A stretch of 64,000 nt of DNA from Bacillus_BD sp050389805 (lineage in GTDB: Bacteria > Bacillota > Bacilli > Bacillales > Cytobacillaceae), in contig NZ_CP130945.1 in NCBI RefSeq assembly GCF_050389805.1, positions 868,001 to 932,000 of the forward strand, written 5' to 3'. A model generated the notes under the pieces. That model ran no database searches. It was given only the letters and a program-made list of their open reading frames with translations, and was not told where the DNA came from. Below, in pieces: positions 18,048-26,783 of the stretch; the first letter of the stretch is position 1, and each line of letters starts with the position of its first letter. The position numbers were made by a program, and so were the translations under genes.

Positions 18048-18917
18048 ATGGAAGAACAAGCGTATTTAGATCTGAAAAGAGGCGAACGTGGAGCAATCAT
18101 TAGCATTGTCGCTTATATTTGTTTGTCTATCCTAAAATTAACTGTTGGAATTCTCTCAGGCTCAGAAGCTTTAAAAGCGGATGGTTTAAATAACGCTACG
18201 GATATTATCTCTTCAGTTGCTGTATTAATTGGGTTGAAATTATCCCAGCGACCTGCTGATCATGATCATCCATATGGTCATTGGAAGGCTGAAAACATCG
18301 CTTCATTGATCGCTTCTTTTATTATGATGGTGGTTGGGATTCAGGTTATTATTGACGCCATCACTAATATTTTTAATGGAGTACATAAAACACCAGATAT
18401 CATTTCTGTGTGGACCAGTCTATTTTGTGCTGTTGTTATGTATTTTGTTTATCGGTACAATAAAGCGCTTGCAACTGAGATTAATAGTCAGTCTGTCATG
18501 GCCGCTGCAAAGGATAACTTATCGGATGCATGGGTGAGTATAGGTGCCGCAGTTGGAATTATAGGTTCACAGTTTCAGTTGCCATGGATTGATCCGTTAG
18601 CGGCCTTAATCGTCGGCTTTATTATTTGTAAAACCGCATGGGATATCTTCCATGATGCCACCCATACGTTAACAGATGGATTCGATGAAAAAGAAATCAA
18701 AACGTATGAAGAAACAATTCAGAACATATATGGAGTGAAGGGAATTAAAGACATTAAAGCGAGGAATTATGGAAATAACGTCGTTGTTGATGTCGTCATT
18801 CTAGTAAACTCTGATTTAGATATAAAAAGTGCCCACGATATTGCGACAAAAGTAGAAGATAAACTAATAAAGGATAATAAAGTTTATGATGTTCACGTAC
18901 ACGTAGAGCCGAATTAA
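18048..18917 (+). CDS. CDF-family cation exporter, MneS/MneP-like
   Basis: A 289-residue cation diffusion facilitator with six transmembrane helices and a cytoplasmic C-terminal domain (about 210-289). Metal-site residues are Asn and Asp in helix 2 (DGLNNATD) and Asp and Asp in helix 5 (DNLSD), the N/DxxxD plus DxxxD pattern of Mn-type CDFs rather than the HxxxD of zinc exporters. It is strikingly like B. subtilis MneS (YeaB) and MneP, manganese exporters that MntR activates. Residues HDHPYGHWKAE are the conserved cytoplasmic loop. It has a paralogue at 20090-20956. Confidence 0.85.
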   Translation: MEEQAYLDLKRGERGAIISIVAYICLSILKLTVGILSGSEALKADGLNNATDIISSVAVLIGLKLSQRPADHDHPYGHWKAENIASLIASFIMMVVGIQVIIDAITNIFNGVHKTPDIISVWTSLFCAVVMYFVYRYNKALATEINSQSVMAAAKDNLSDAWVSIGAAVGIIGSQFQLPWIDPLAALIVGFIICKTAWDIFHDATHTLTDGFDEKEIKTYEETIQNIYGVKGIKDIKARNYGNNVVVDVVILVNSDLDIKSAHDIATKVEDKLIKDNKVYDVHVHVEPN

Positions 18918-18993
18918 TCCTTTTAATTTAGAACAAAAAACGACAAGTGGAAGAAGCTTAAGGACATTTACAAAAAGCTGTTTTGATTTGGAA

Positions 18994-19037
18994 TACTGCT
19001 AGCTTTTGTACCGATTCTTTTCCAAAAGCCAGCAGTA
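18994..19037. repeat. Orphan inverted repeat between convergent genes
   Basis: TACTGCTAGCTTTTG (18994-19008) and CAAAAGCCAGCAGTA (19023-19037) pair over 14 of 15 positions with a 14-base loop. There is no T-run on either side, so it is a weak terminator candidate for the convergent CDF and ktr genes. The surrounding 237 bp hold no gene. Confidence 0.5.
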
Positions 19038-19154
19038 TACGGAAACAAGCTCAACTTTACGATCAAACACAGTCCGAACCGATCCGTATTCATGAAAGTC
19101 TGCTCCATTTTTTAAATTGCAATTTGTCAAATGAGTAGATTAGCAGATTCCAAA

Positions 19155-19808
19155 TTATAATTGAGAAAATTTGGTTAGATCTGCAGCCCTGCCAATCATT
19201 ACTAGGATATCCCCCTCAAGAAATACTTCGTCTGGGGAGGGAGTGATAATAATTTCTTTATTTCGTACCACAGCAATAACACTGATATTGTATATCGCCC
19301 GTAAATCTATTTGCCGTAGACTTTTTCCGACCATACTTGATGGAATCATAATTTCTTCTATATTAAACTCTTTTGATAGTTCAATATAATTTAACGTATT
19401 AGGTGATAGAAGAAGGTTGGCTAACCGCTCACCCATATCTCTTTCAGGATAGATAATGGTATCCGCACCGACCTTTTTCAAGACTTTCCCATGTCTCTTG
19501 CTTAATGCCTTCGCAATTACTTTTTTGACGCCTAGTTCTTTAAGGATTAACACGGTTAAAATACTTGATTGCATATCATCTCCTATCGACACGATGACTG
19601 TTTCAAAATTACGAATACCTACAGAAGTCAGGGCTTTTTCATCCGTCGAATCGGCTACGATCGCATGGGTTACATAAGGAAGAGCATCATCAACTTTACC
19701 TTCCTCTATGTCAATGCCTAGAACTTCTTGTCCAGCCTCATATAACTTTTCAGCTACTGTAGTACCGAATCGACCTAACCCTATTACTGCATATTGTTGT
19801 GTGGACAA
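19155..19808 (-). CDS. Potassium channel regulatory subunit, KtrA/KtrC-like RCK protein
   Basis: A 217-residue cytosolic RCK protein: an N-terminal Rossmann (TrkA-N) domain with the nucleotide-binding GLGRFGTTVAEKL and acidic strand end GIDIEE, then a C-terminal TrkA-C domain (about 135-217) that in KtrA/C binds c-di-AMP. It gates KtrB/KtrD channels, neither of which is in the window, so it resembles the orphan KtrC arrangement. TTG at 19808 follows GGAGG on the minus strand. No c-di-AMP riboswitch is apparent upstream. Confidence 0.88.
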   Translation of the reverse strand: MSTQQYAVIGLGRFGTTVAEKLYEAGQEVLGIDIEEGKVDDALPYVTHAIVADSTDEKALTSVGIRNFETVIVSIGDDMQSSILTVLILKELGVKKVIAKALSKRHGKVLKKVGADTIIYPERDMGERLANLLLSPNTLNYIELSKEFNIEEIMIPSSMVGKSLRQIDLRAIYNISVIAVVRNKEIIITPSPDEVFLEGDILVMIGRAADLTKFSQL

Positions 19809-20027
19809 TTTTATCTACGCCTCCTATCATGGAACCTACCTTATTATAAAACAAAATTCACTCTCATGATTTAGCCGATCAAAATATTCCCATTTGGATT
19901 TTGAAATGAATCTGGCTTTCGTCTTTTAGAAATCGCAAAGGGAATCGTTAAGGACCTAGTCTCCCTACGAATATGGTACATATAATAATCATACGACAGT
20001 TCTGGGGTAAACATTTATAAAATGAAA

Positions 20028-20062
20028 TAAAAAAGTCAGGTTCAACAATGACCTGACTTTTT
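20028..20062 (-). terminator. Terminator after the second CDF gene
   Basis: AAAGTCAGGT (20032-20041) and ACCTGACTTT (20051-20060) pair perfectly; T-runs on both strands make it bidirectional. It ends the minus-strand CDF transcript before ktr. Confidence 0.85.
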
Positions 20063-20089
20063 AGTTCACAACATGAAATGTATTTATAT

Positions 20090-20956
20090 TTAATTTACCT
20101 GAGGCTCAATATGAATATGGGAATGGTTGATTTGATGGGTTTGGGATAAACGTTCCTCCACATTTTCAGCAATTTGGTGACCTTCTATAACTGTTAAGGT
20201 AGGTTCAACAAAGATGGTGGCATCGACAATAGGTTGGTTCCCGTGTAATCTAGCCTTAATATCCTTTACTAATTTCACGCCAGGCGTTGAACGAATAGTC
20301 GATTCAATCTCCTTTAACTTTTCAACTTCAAAGGCATCAGTTAAATCAAGTGCAGCATCCTTAAAGATTTCCCAAGCTGTTTTGCAAATCACGATCCCTA
20401 CAATAAAGGCGGCTGCAGGATCTAGCCAACTAATTCCAAAATAAGCCCCAATAATTCCAATCATGGCGCCAATACTAACTAGAGCATCCGAACGATTATC
20501 TTGTGCTGCAGAGTACAGGGATTTACTGTTCACTTTCTTAGATAACTTTAAATTGTATAGATAGATTCCATACATAAAAATGGCAGAGAAAAAAGCTACA
20601 AAGGCAGTCATGATATTTGGACTAGTTTCACTTGGATTTAGTACGGATTCAACAGAGCCCATTATAACCTGAATACCGACTGTAATCATGATGAAAGCAG
20701 CGACAAGCGAAGCGATGGTTTCTGCTCTTGAATGTCCGTATCGATGATTTTCATCAGGTGGCTTTTGCGCGATTTTTAAGCCAATTAAAACTGCGACTGA
20801 AGCAATGATATCTGTTAAATTGTTTAATCCATCAGCTTGTAATGCTTCTGACTTTCCGATTAGACCCACAGAAATTTTAATACCCGACAAAAGTATATAA
20901 GAACCAATACTTAACCAAGCACCACGTTCGGCTTTTTTATATGTAGAGTGATCCAT
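20090..20956 (-). CDS. CDF-family cation exporter, MneS/MneP-like, paralogue
   Basis: A 288-residue CDF protein, colinear and clearly homologous with the one at 18048-18917 (shared AERGAW/GERGA start, DGLNN…TDI, DNRSDALVSIG, DIKAR…GN and the C-terminal HIHIEP). The helix 2 Asn/Asp and helix 5 Asp/Asp metal-site pattern again suggests manganese or iron rather than zinc. AGGAGGTTGAA precedes the ATG at 20956 on the minus strand. The two paralogues flank ktr; duplicates of this type exist as MneP and MneS in B. subtilis but not side by side. Confidence 0.85.
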   Translation of the reverse strand: MDHSTYKKAERGAWLSIGSYILLSGIKISVGLIGKSEALQADGLNNLTDIIASVAVLIGLKIAQKPPDENHRYGHSRAETIASLVAAFIMITVGIQVIMGSVESVLNPSETSPNIMTAFVAFFSAIFMYGIYLYNLKLSKKVNSKSLYSAAQDNRSDALVSIGAMIGIIGAYFGISWLDPAAAFIVGIVICKTAWEIFKDAALDLTDAFEVEKLKEIESTIRSTPGVKLVKDIKARLHGNQPIVDATIFVEPTLTVIEGHQIAENVEERLSQTHQINHSHIHIEPQVN

Positions 20957-21096
20957 TTCAACCTCCTATAGGTACAACCCTTTTCTCTCTTATTATTAAT
21001 AGGAGGAATGTAAATATTCTTGGGGATAATTGGTGTGGGAAATATAATGATTGCAAACATACGACATATAGTTAAAATAATGAAGTGCATGGCTTG

Positions 21097-21288
21097 CTGT
21101 AACTCTCTTCAGCAGAAGTCTCTAACGATGATAGGTACGAGATGAATGTAAGCTTTTTCAGTGGCGGTTCTAAACTTGGTTGAATGAAGTTAAAGAGTTC
21201 AGTGATCGGATTCTCGTTTTTTTAATGGAAATTTCTCGAACTCATGGATTGTATCCGGACACAAACTCGACGGAAGGATTTAAATAAT
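21097..21288 (+). repeat. Family D structured repeat, copy 1 (upstream of csbA)
   Basis: This fills most of the 450-bp gap 20957-21406. Arm TAACTCTCTTCAGC (about 21100-21113) pairs imperfectly with GTTGAATGAAGTTAA (about 21179-21193). The following GGATT…TTT…TCGA…CTC…ATCCGG and CAAACTCGACGGAAGGATTT blocks align with the copies at 41683 and 56063. No open frame is credible here. Confidence 0.6.
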
Positions 21289-21406
21289 AGCCAATGATTT
21301 TTGTGCTTAAGAAAACACTAATCACTTTATTTTAAGTTGATAGAGGTTTACAATATAAATTACTCAGAATAATGAATAAGTTGAATGGAAAGAAGAGGGT
21401 GAGGGG

Positions 21407-21649
21407 TTGTTTACGAAGTTTTTATTAGCCCTTATTTTACCAGGATTATTAGTTGTGTTTTTTTCAAGAGTTACCTATAACCGAGTCCTTGCGCTTTTCC
21501 TAGCGGTGGCGTTAATCGCAGCGTCCGCATATAAAGGTTACACAGATACCCTATGGCTAATTATTGTCGATGCTTTATCTTTAACGGTTGGATTTTGGTA
21601 CGCCACCCAAATTAAACGTAAAATGAACAAAATCGAAAACCTGTCTTAA
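21407..21649 (+). CDS. csbA: CsbA-like small membrane protein
   Basis: An 80-residue protein with about three transmembrane helices and a basic C-terminus (QIKRKMNKIENLS). It matches CsbA, the SigB-controlled small membrane protein found before uvrBA in Bacillus; its function is unknown. The start is TTG at 21407 preceded by AGGGTGAGGGG. I do not see a clear SigB promoter upstream; TTTACA-17-TAATGA (from about 21346) is a possible SigA promoter. The stop codon lies within the terminator hairpin. Confidence 0.85.
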   Translation: MFTKFLLALILPGLLVVFFSRVTYNRVLALFLAVALIAASAYKGYTDTLWLIIVDALSLTVGFWYATQIKRKMNKIENLS

Positions 21650-21675
21650 TGCTTAATGGATGACAGGTTTTTTTG
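21638..21675 (+). terminator. Terminator after csbA
   Basis: AACCTGTC pairs with GACAGGTT across the stop codon, followed by TTTTTTT. Confidence 0.85.
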
Positions 21676-21704
21676 AGTTTTTTGCGAAATTCATTAAAAT
21701 TAAA

Positions 21705-21718
21705 AGAATGTATGTTCG
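21705..21718 (+). promoter_or_regulatory. Candidate LexA (DinR) box upstream of uvrB
   Basis: AGAATGTATGTTCG matches the Bacillus LexA consensus CGAAC-RNRY-GTTYC at 11 of 14 positions, with a perfect GTTC half. UvrBA is an SOS operon in B. subtilis, which supports the call, but the left half-site is degenerate. Confidence 0.4.
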
Positions 21719-21825
21719 GATCCTTGTGGCTATTGTAGAAGTAGTTGTGGTAAAATGGGAATAATGATTGAACGGACAAGGTTAACAAATTAGTGGGATT
21801 GTTTAAAGGAATAGGAGGCAATATT

Positions 21826-23805
21826 TTGGAGAACCAATTTCAATTAGTATCAAAGTATACACCACAAGGGGACCAGCCTCAAGCAATCGAAAAACTTGTG
21901 GATGGCATAAAAAAAGGAAAGAAACATCAAACCTTGCTCGGTGCTACAGGAACAGGAAAAACCTTTACGGTTTCAAATGTCATTCAACAAATTAATAAAC
22001 CAACATTAGTGTTGGCTCATAATAAAACTCTTGCTGGTCAGTTATACAGTGAGTTTAAAGAATTTTTTCCCAATAACGCTGTTGAATATTTTGTCAGTTA
22101 CTATGATTATTTTCAACCAGAAGCCTATGTCCCTCAAACAGATACCTTTATTGAGAAGGATGCGAGTATTAATGATGAAATTGATAAATTGAGACACAGT
22201 GCCACCTCGTCATTATTTGAGCGAAATGATGTCATTATTATTGCGAGTGTGTCTTGTATATATGGTTTAGGTTCGCCGGAAGAATATAGCAGGCAAGTTC
22301 TATCTTTAAGAGTCGGGATGGAAGTGGAGCGAAATCAGCTTCTACGTAAACTTGTCGACATCCAATATGACCGAAATGATTTGAACTTTATTCGTGGTAC
22401 CTTCCGTGTTCGTGGCGATGTCGTGGAAATACTTCCGGCATCAAGAGATGAGCACTGCATTAGAGTAGAATTCTTTGGTGACGAGATCGATCGAATTCGA
22501 GAAGTGGATGCACTGACAGGCGAAATTCTCGGCGACCGGGATCATGTCGCCATCTATCCGGCATCCCACTTCGTTACTCGTGAGGAAAAACTAAAAGTAG
22601 CCATTGCCAATATTGAAAAGGAATTGGAAGAGAGACTCTCAGAACTTCGAGAAGACGGAAAACTCCTTGAGGCACAACGTCTTGAACAGAGGACTCGCTA
22701 CGATTTAGAAATGATGAGGGAAATGGGATTTTGTTCTGGAGTTGAGAACTACTCCCGTCATCTTGAGTTACGGACAGCAGGCTCAACACCGTACACATTG
22801 CTTGATTATTTTCCAAAGGATTTTCTGATGATTGTCGATGAATCCCACGTTTCGATTCCACAGGTTCGCGGGATGTACAACGGAGACCAAGCGAGAAAGC
22901 AAGTATTGGTTGATTATGGTTTCCGCTTGCCTTCAGCAAAAGACAATCGTCCATTAAAATTTGAGGAATTTGAAAAACATATTAATCAAATTGTTTATGT
23001 TTCTGCCACTCCTGGTCCCTATGAAATGGAGCATGCACCAGACGTTATTGAACAAATTATTCGTCCAACTGGATTGCTTGATCCGATTATTGATGTTCGT
23101 CCAATTGAAGGACAAATCGATGATTTAATTGGTGAAATTAATGAACGAATTGAAAAAAATGAGCGTGTCTTGGTAACAACATTAACGAAAAAGATGTCAG
23201 AAGACTTAACTGATTATTTAAAGGAGATCGGCATCAAAGTACAATATCTTCACTCTGAAGTAAAAACGTTAGAACGGACAGAAATTATACGAGATCTTCG
23301 GTTAGGGAAGTATGATGTATTAATTGGAATCAATCTTTTAAGAGAAGGATTGGATATTCCCGAAGTATCCTTAGTAGCCATTCTAGATGCGGATAAAGAA
23401 GGCTTCTTACGCTCTGAACGTTCTTTGATTCAAACCATTGGTCGGGCGGCACGTAATTCGAATGGACGTGTTATTATGTATGCTGATAAAATGACGCATT
23501 CGATGGAAGTAGCCATTTCAGAAACAAAACGTCGTCGCGCCATACAAGAGGAGTACAATGAAAGACATGGCATTACACCAACGACGATTGTAAAGGAGAT
23601 ACATGAGGTCATCCGTGCAACACACGCAGCGGAGGAACAAGAGCAATACAACCCAACAGAAGATTTGTCAAAACTACCGAAAAAAGAACGCGAAAAGGTA
23701 ATTGCCGAAATGGAAAACGAAATGAAGGAAGCGGCCAAAGCTTTGAACTTCGAACGAGCCGCAGAGCTTCGTGATATATTATTAGAATTGAAAGCGGAAG
23801 GATGA
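21826..23805 (+). CDS. uvrB: Excinuclease ABC subunit B
   Basis: UvrB is the damage-verifying helicase-like core of nucleotide excision repair. Visible are Walker A LLGATGTGKTFT (about residue 38-45), the beta-hairpin region YYDYFQPEAYVPQTDTFIEK (about 94-113), the helicase motif DESHVS, motif VI QTIGRAARN (about 540) and the C-terminal UVR domain (about 620-655, MKEAAKALNFERAAELRD) that binds UvrC. TTG at 21826 follows AGGAGGC and gives 659 residues, the usual size. uvrA follows 7 bp later. Confidence 0.98.
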   Translation: MENQFQLVSKYTPQGDQPQAIEKLVDGIKKGKKHQTLLGATGTGKTFTVSNVIQQINKPTLVLAHNKTLAGQLYSEFKEFFPNNAVEYFVSYYDYFQPEAYVPQTDTFIEKDASINDEIDKLRHSATSSLFERNDVIIIASVSCIYGLGSPEEYSRQVLSLRVGMEVERNQLLRKLVDIQYDRNDLNFIRGTFRVRGDVVEILPASRDEHCIRVEFFGDEIDRIREVDALTGEILGDRDHVAIYPASHFVTREEKLKVAIANIEKELEERLSELREDGKLLEAQRLEQRTRYDLEMMREMGFCSGVENYSRHLELRTAGSTPYTLLDYFPKDFLMIVDESHVSIPQVRGMYNGDQARKQVLVDYGFRLPSAKDNRPLKFEEFEKHINQIVYVSATPGPYEMEHAPDVIEQIIRPTGLLDPIIDVRPIEGQIDDLIGEINERIEKNERVLVTTLTKKMSEDLTDYLKEIGIKVQYLHSEVKTLERTEIIRDLRLGKYDVLIGINLLREGLDIPEVSLVAILDADKEGFLRSERSLIQTIGRAARNSNGRVIMYADKMTHSMEVAISETKRRRAIQEEYNERHGITPTTIVKEIHEVIRATHAAEEQEQYNPTEDLSKLPKKEREKVIAEMENEMKEAAKALNFERAAELRDILLELKAEG

Positions 23806-23812
23806 CGACCAC

Positions 23813-26668
23813 ATGGCGATGGATAAGCTAGTTATAAAGGGTGCCAGAGCCCATAATTTAAAAAATATTGATGTCACAATTCCGAGAGATAAGCTTGTTG
23901 TCATAACGGGACTTTCCGGGTCAGGAAAGTCCTCCCTTGCGTTTGATACGATTTATGCAGAGGGGCAACGAAGATACGTAGAATCCCTATCGGCCTATGC
24001 GAGACAATTTCTTGGACAAATGGATAAGCCGGATGTGGATCTTATCGAGGGTCTATCACCAGCTATTGCCATTGATCAAAAGACAACAAGCAATAACCCT
24101 CGATCAACAGTTGGTACGGTAACGGAAATATATGATTATTTACGTTTGCTCTTCTCAAGGGTAGGTCATCCGATTTGTCCGACTCATGGAATTGAAATCA
24201 CTTCACAAACGATCGAGCAAATGGTTGATCGGATTATGGAATATCCTGAAAGGACCAGAATTCAAGTGCTATCTCCTGTTATTTCAGGAAAAAAAGGTGC
24301 TCATATAAAGGTCCTAGAGGATATAAAAAAACAGGGATATGTGAGGGTCCGTGTTGATGGAGAGATGTATGATTTAGGGGAAGACATTGAACTCGATAAA
24401 AATAAAAAACACAATATCGAAGTGGTAATTGACCGTATCGTTGTCAAAGAAGGAGTTGCATCAAGGCTTGCGGATTCCCTTGAATCAGCCTTAAAACTTG
24501 GTGAAGGACGAGTCATGATTGATGTTATGGGTCAAGAAGAACTTCTTTTTAGTGAACATCACTCCTGTCCGATTTGTGGTTTTGCCATTAACTCTCTTGA
24601 ACCAAGGATGTTTTCTTTCAACAATCCATTTGGGGCTTGTCCAGAATGTGATGGGCTCGGAGCAAAGAAAGAAGTAGATATCAACTTGGTCATTCCAGAT
24701 TGGGATGTAACATTACGACAGAATGCGATTGTTCCATGGGAAGGGAAAATGTCTCAATATTATCCACAACTTTTAGAATGCATTTGTACCCACTATGGAA
24801 TTGATATGGATACTCCTGTGAAGGATCTCCCAGAACATCAAATGGATAAAATCTTAAATGGTTCCGGTGGAGAAAAAATTCTTTTCCATTATGAAAATGA
24901 TTATGGTCAAGTGCGCGAAAATCTCGTTGAGTTCGAAGGTGTCCTTCGTAACATTGAACGTCGATATCGCGATTCAAGCTCCGATTTTATTCGTGAGGTA
25001 ATGGAAAAATATATGACTGAGCGTGCGTGTAAGACCTGTAAAGGGCATCGGTTAAGCAAAGAATCACTGGCAGTCAAAGTGGATGGAAGGCATATTGGAG
25101 AATTAACAGATCTTTCTATCATTGATGCTTTGAACTTTTTCAATACCCTTACTTTATCTGAAAAAGAAGAGCAGATCGCTCGTTTAATTCTTCGTGAAAT
25201 TAATCAGCGACTTGGCTTCCTTGTAAATGTAGGGTTGGATTATTTAACATTAAGTCGTACAGCAGGAACCTTATCCGGAGGGGAAGCGCAGCGGATTCGT
25301 TTGGCGACGCAAATTGGTTCGCGATTAACGGGGGTTCTGTATATTTTAGATGAGCCATCTATTGGACTTCATCAACGCGATAATGATCTTCTCATTGAAT
25401 CACTACAAAATATGCGGGATATTGGAAATACATTAATTATTGTAGAACATGATGAAGACACCATGATGGCGGCTGATTATCTCATTGATATTGGACCAGG
25501 TGCAGGGGTTCATGGAGGTCAAATTCTTGCCGCTGGAACACCGGAAGAAGTTATGGAAAATCCGAATTCTTTAACAGGTCAGTATTTATCAGGGGAAAAG
25601 TATATTCCGCTTCCAGTTGAAAGAAAGAAATCAGACGGTCGCTGGGTGGAGATAAAAGGTGCAAAGGAAAACAATTTAAAGAATATTAATGTTAAATTTC
25701 CTTTAGGGATGTTTATTGCCGTAACAGGTGTTTCAGGATCTGGTAAAAGTACACTCGTAAACGAAATTTTACAAAAGACGCTTGCAAATAAACTAAACCG
25801 TGCGAGAACAGTTGCTGGGGCTCATCGTTCTGTTACAGGATTAGAGCATTTAGAAAAGGTCATTAGCATTGACCAAGCTCCGATTGGCAGAACGCCAAGA
25901 TCTAATCCGGCTACTTATACTGGAGTTTTTGATGATATAAGGGATGTCTTTGCTAAAACAAATGAAGCGAAGGTACGTGGTTATCAAAAAGGTCGCTTTA
26001 GTTTTAATGTTAAAGGCGGACGCTGTGAAGCCTGTCGTGGGGATGGAATTATCAAAATCGAAATGCACTTTTTACCAGATGTGTATGTTCCTTGCGAAGT
26101 TTGCCATGGAAAACGATATAATCGCGAAACCCTTGAGGTGAAATATAAAGGAAAAAGTATTTCCGATATTTTAGATATGACTGTTGAAGATTCTTTGGCG
26201 TTCTTTGAAAATCACCCGAAAATTAAAAGGAAGTTACAGACTTTATTTGATGTCGGTTTGGGATACATTACGCTTGGACAATCTGCTACCACTTTATCTG
26301 GCGGTGAGGCTCAGCGGGTAAAATTGGCGGCAGAATTACAAAGACGCTCAAACGGAAAAACCTTCTATATCTTGGACGAGCCGACAACGGGTTTGCATGT
26401 TGATGATATTTCTAGATTGCTGGTTGTTTTAAAAAGACTTGTAGAAAATGGTGATACGGTACTAGTTATTGAGCATAATCTAGATGTGATTAAAACAGCT
26501 GATTATATCGTTGACTTAGGTCCTGAAGGTGGTGCAAAAGGGGGAAATGTTGTAGCCACTGGAACACCAGAAAAAGTTGCAGAAGTGCCAGGGTCGTACA
26601 CTGGAAAGTATTTAAAGCCCATTTTGGATCGTGATTATAACCGGATGAAAGAACAGATGAATGTGTAA
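23813..26668 (+). CDS. uvrA: Excinuclease ABC subunit A
   Basis: A 951-residue DNA-damage recognition ATPase with two ABC modules. Walker A sites are GLSGSGKSSL (about residue 31) and GVSGSGKSTL (about 640); signature motifs are LSGGEAQRIRLA (about 488) and LSGGEAQRVKLA (about 825). Zinc clusters are seen as CPICGF…CPECDG (about 253-283) and CEACRGDG…CEVCHG (about 740-766). ATG at 23813 lies 7 bp after uvrB, and the pair acts with UvrC, encoded elsewhere. Confidence 0.99.
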   Translation: MAMDKLVIKGARAHNLKNIDVTIPRDKLVVITGLSGSGKSSLAFDTIYAEGQRRYVESLSAYARQFLGQMDKPDVDLIEGLSPAIAIDQKTTSNNPRSTVGTVTEIYDYLRLLFSRVGHPICPTHGIEITSQTIEQMVDRIMEYPERTRIQVLSPVISGKKGAHIKVLEDIKKQGYVRVRVDGEMYDLGEDIELDKNKKHNIEVVIDRIVVKEGVASRLADSLESALKLGEGRVMIDVMGQEELLFSEHHSCPICGFAINSLEPRMFSFNNPFGACPECDGLGAKKEVDINLVIPDWDVTLRQNAIVPWEGKMSQYYPQLLECICTHYGIDMDTPVKDLPEHQMDKILNGSGGEKILFHYENDYGQVRENLVEFEGVLRNIERRYRDSSSDFIREVMEKYMTERACKTCKGHRLSKESLAVKVDGRHIGELTDLSIIDALNFFNTLTLSEKEEQIARLILREINQRLGFLVNVGLDYLTLSRTAGTLSGGEAQRIRLATQIGSRLTGVLYILDEPSIGLHQRDNDLLIESLQNMRDIGNTLIIVEHDEDTMMAADYLIDIGPGAGVHGGQILAAGTPEEVMENPNSLTGQYLSGEKYIPLPVERKKSDGRWVEIKGAKENNLKNINVKFPLGMFIAVTGVSGSGKSTLVNEILQKTLANKLNRARTVAGAHRSVTGLEHLEKVISIDQAPIGRTPRSNPATYTGVFDDIRDVFAKTNEAKVRGYQKGRFSFNVKGGRCEACRGDGIIKIEMHFLPDVYVPCEVCHGKRYNRETLEVKYKGKSISDILDMTVEDSLAFFENHPKIKRKLQTLFDVGLGYITLGQSATTLSGGEAQRVKLAAELQRRSNGKTFYILDEPTTGLHVDDISRLLVVLKRLVENGDTVLVIEHNLDVIKTADYIVDLGPEGGAKGGNVVATGTPEKVAEVPGSYTGKYLKPILDRDYNRMKEQMNV

Positions 26669-26737
26669 AAAAATTGAAACTAACTGATTGTTCCATTCGT
26701 ATAGTTCTTTGGAAGATATTTCTCATGTCATAAAAGA

Positions 26738-26763
26738 AGTAAGCTTCTTGGAGAAGCTTCACT
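26738..26763 (+). promoter_or_regulatory. Hairpin in the yvlB leader
   Basis: AAGCTTCT and AGAAGCTT (26741-26759) form an 8-bp perfect stem with a TGG loop, 20 bases before the GGGAGGAATG ribosome site. There is no T-run, so it is more likely a leader structure than a terminator. Confidence 0.35.
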
Positions 26764-26783
26764 TTATCTGGGAGGAATGCAAA

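Noticed and set aside
19809..20089. c-di-AMP (ydaO) riboswitch upstream of ktr
   Set aside because: Region is short and no riboswitch-like conserved core was recognised; only the convergent-strand terminator of the CDF gene is visible.
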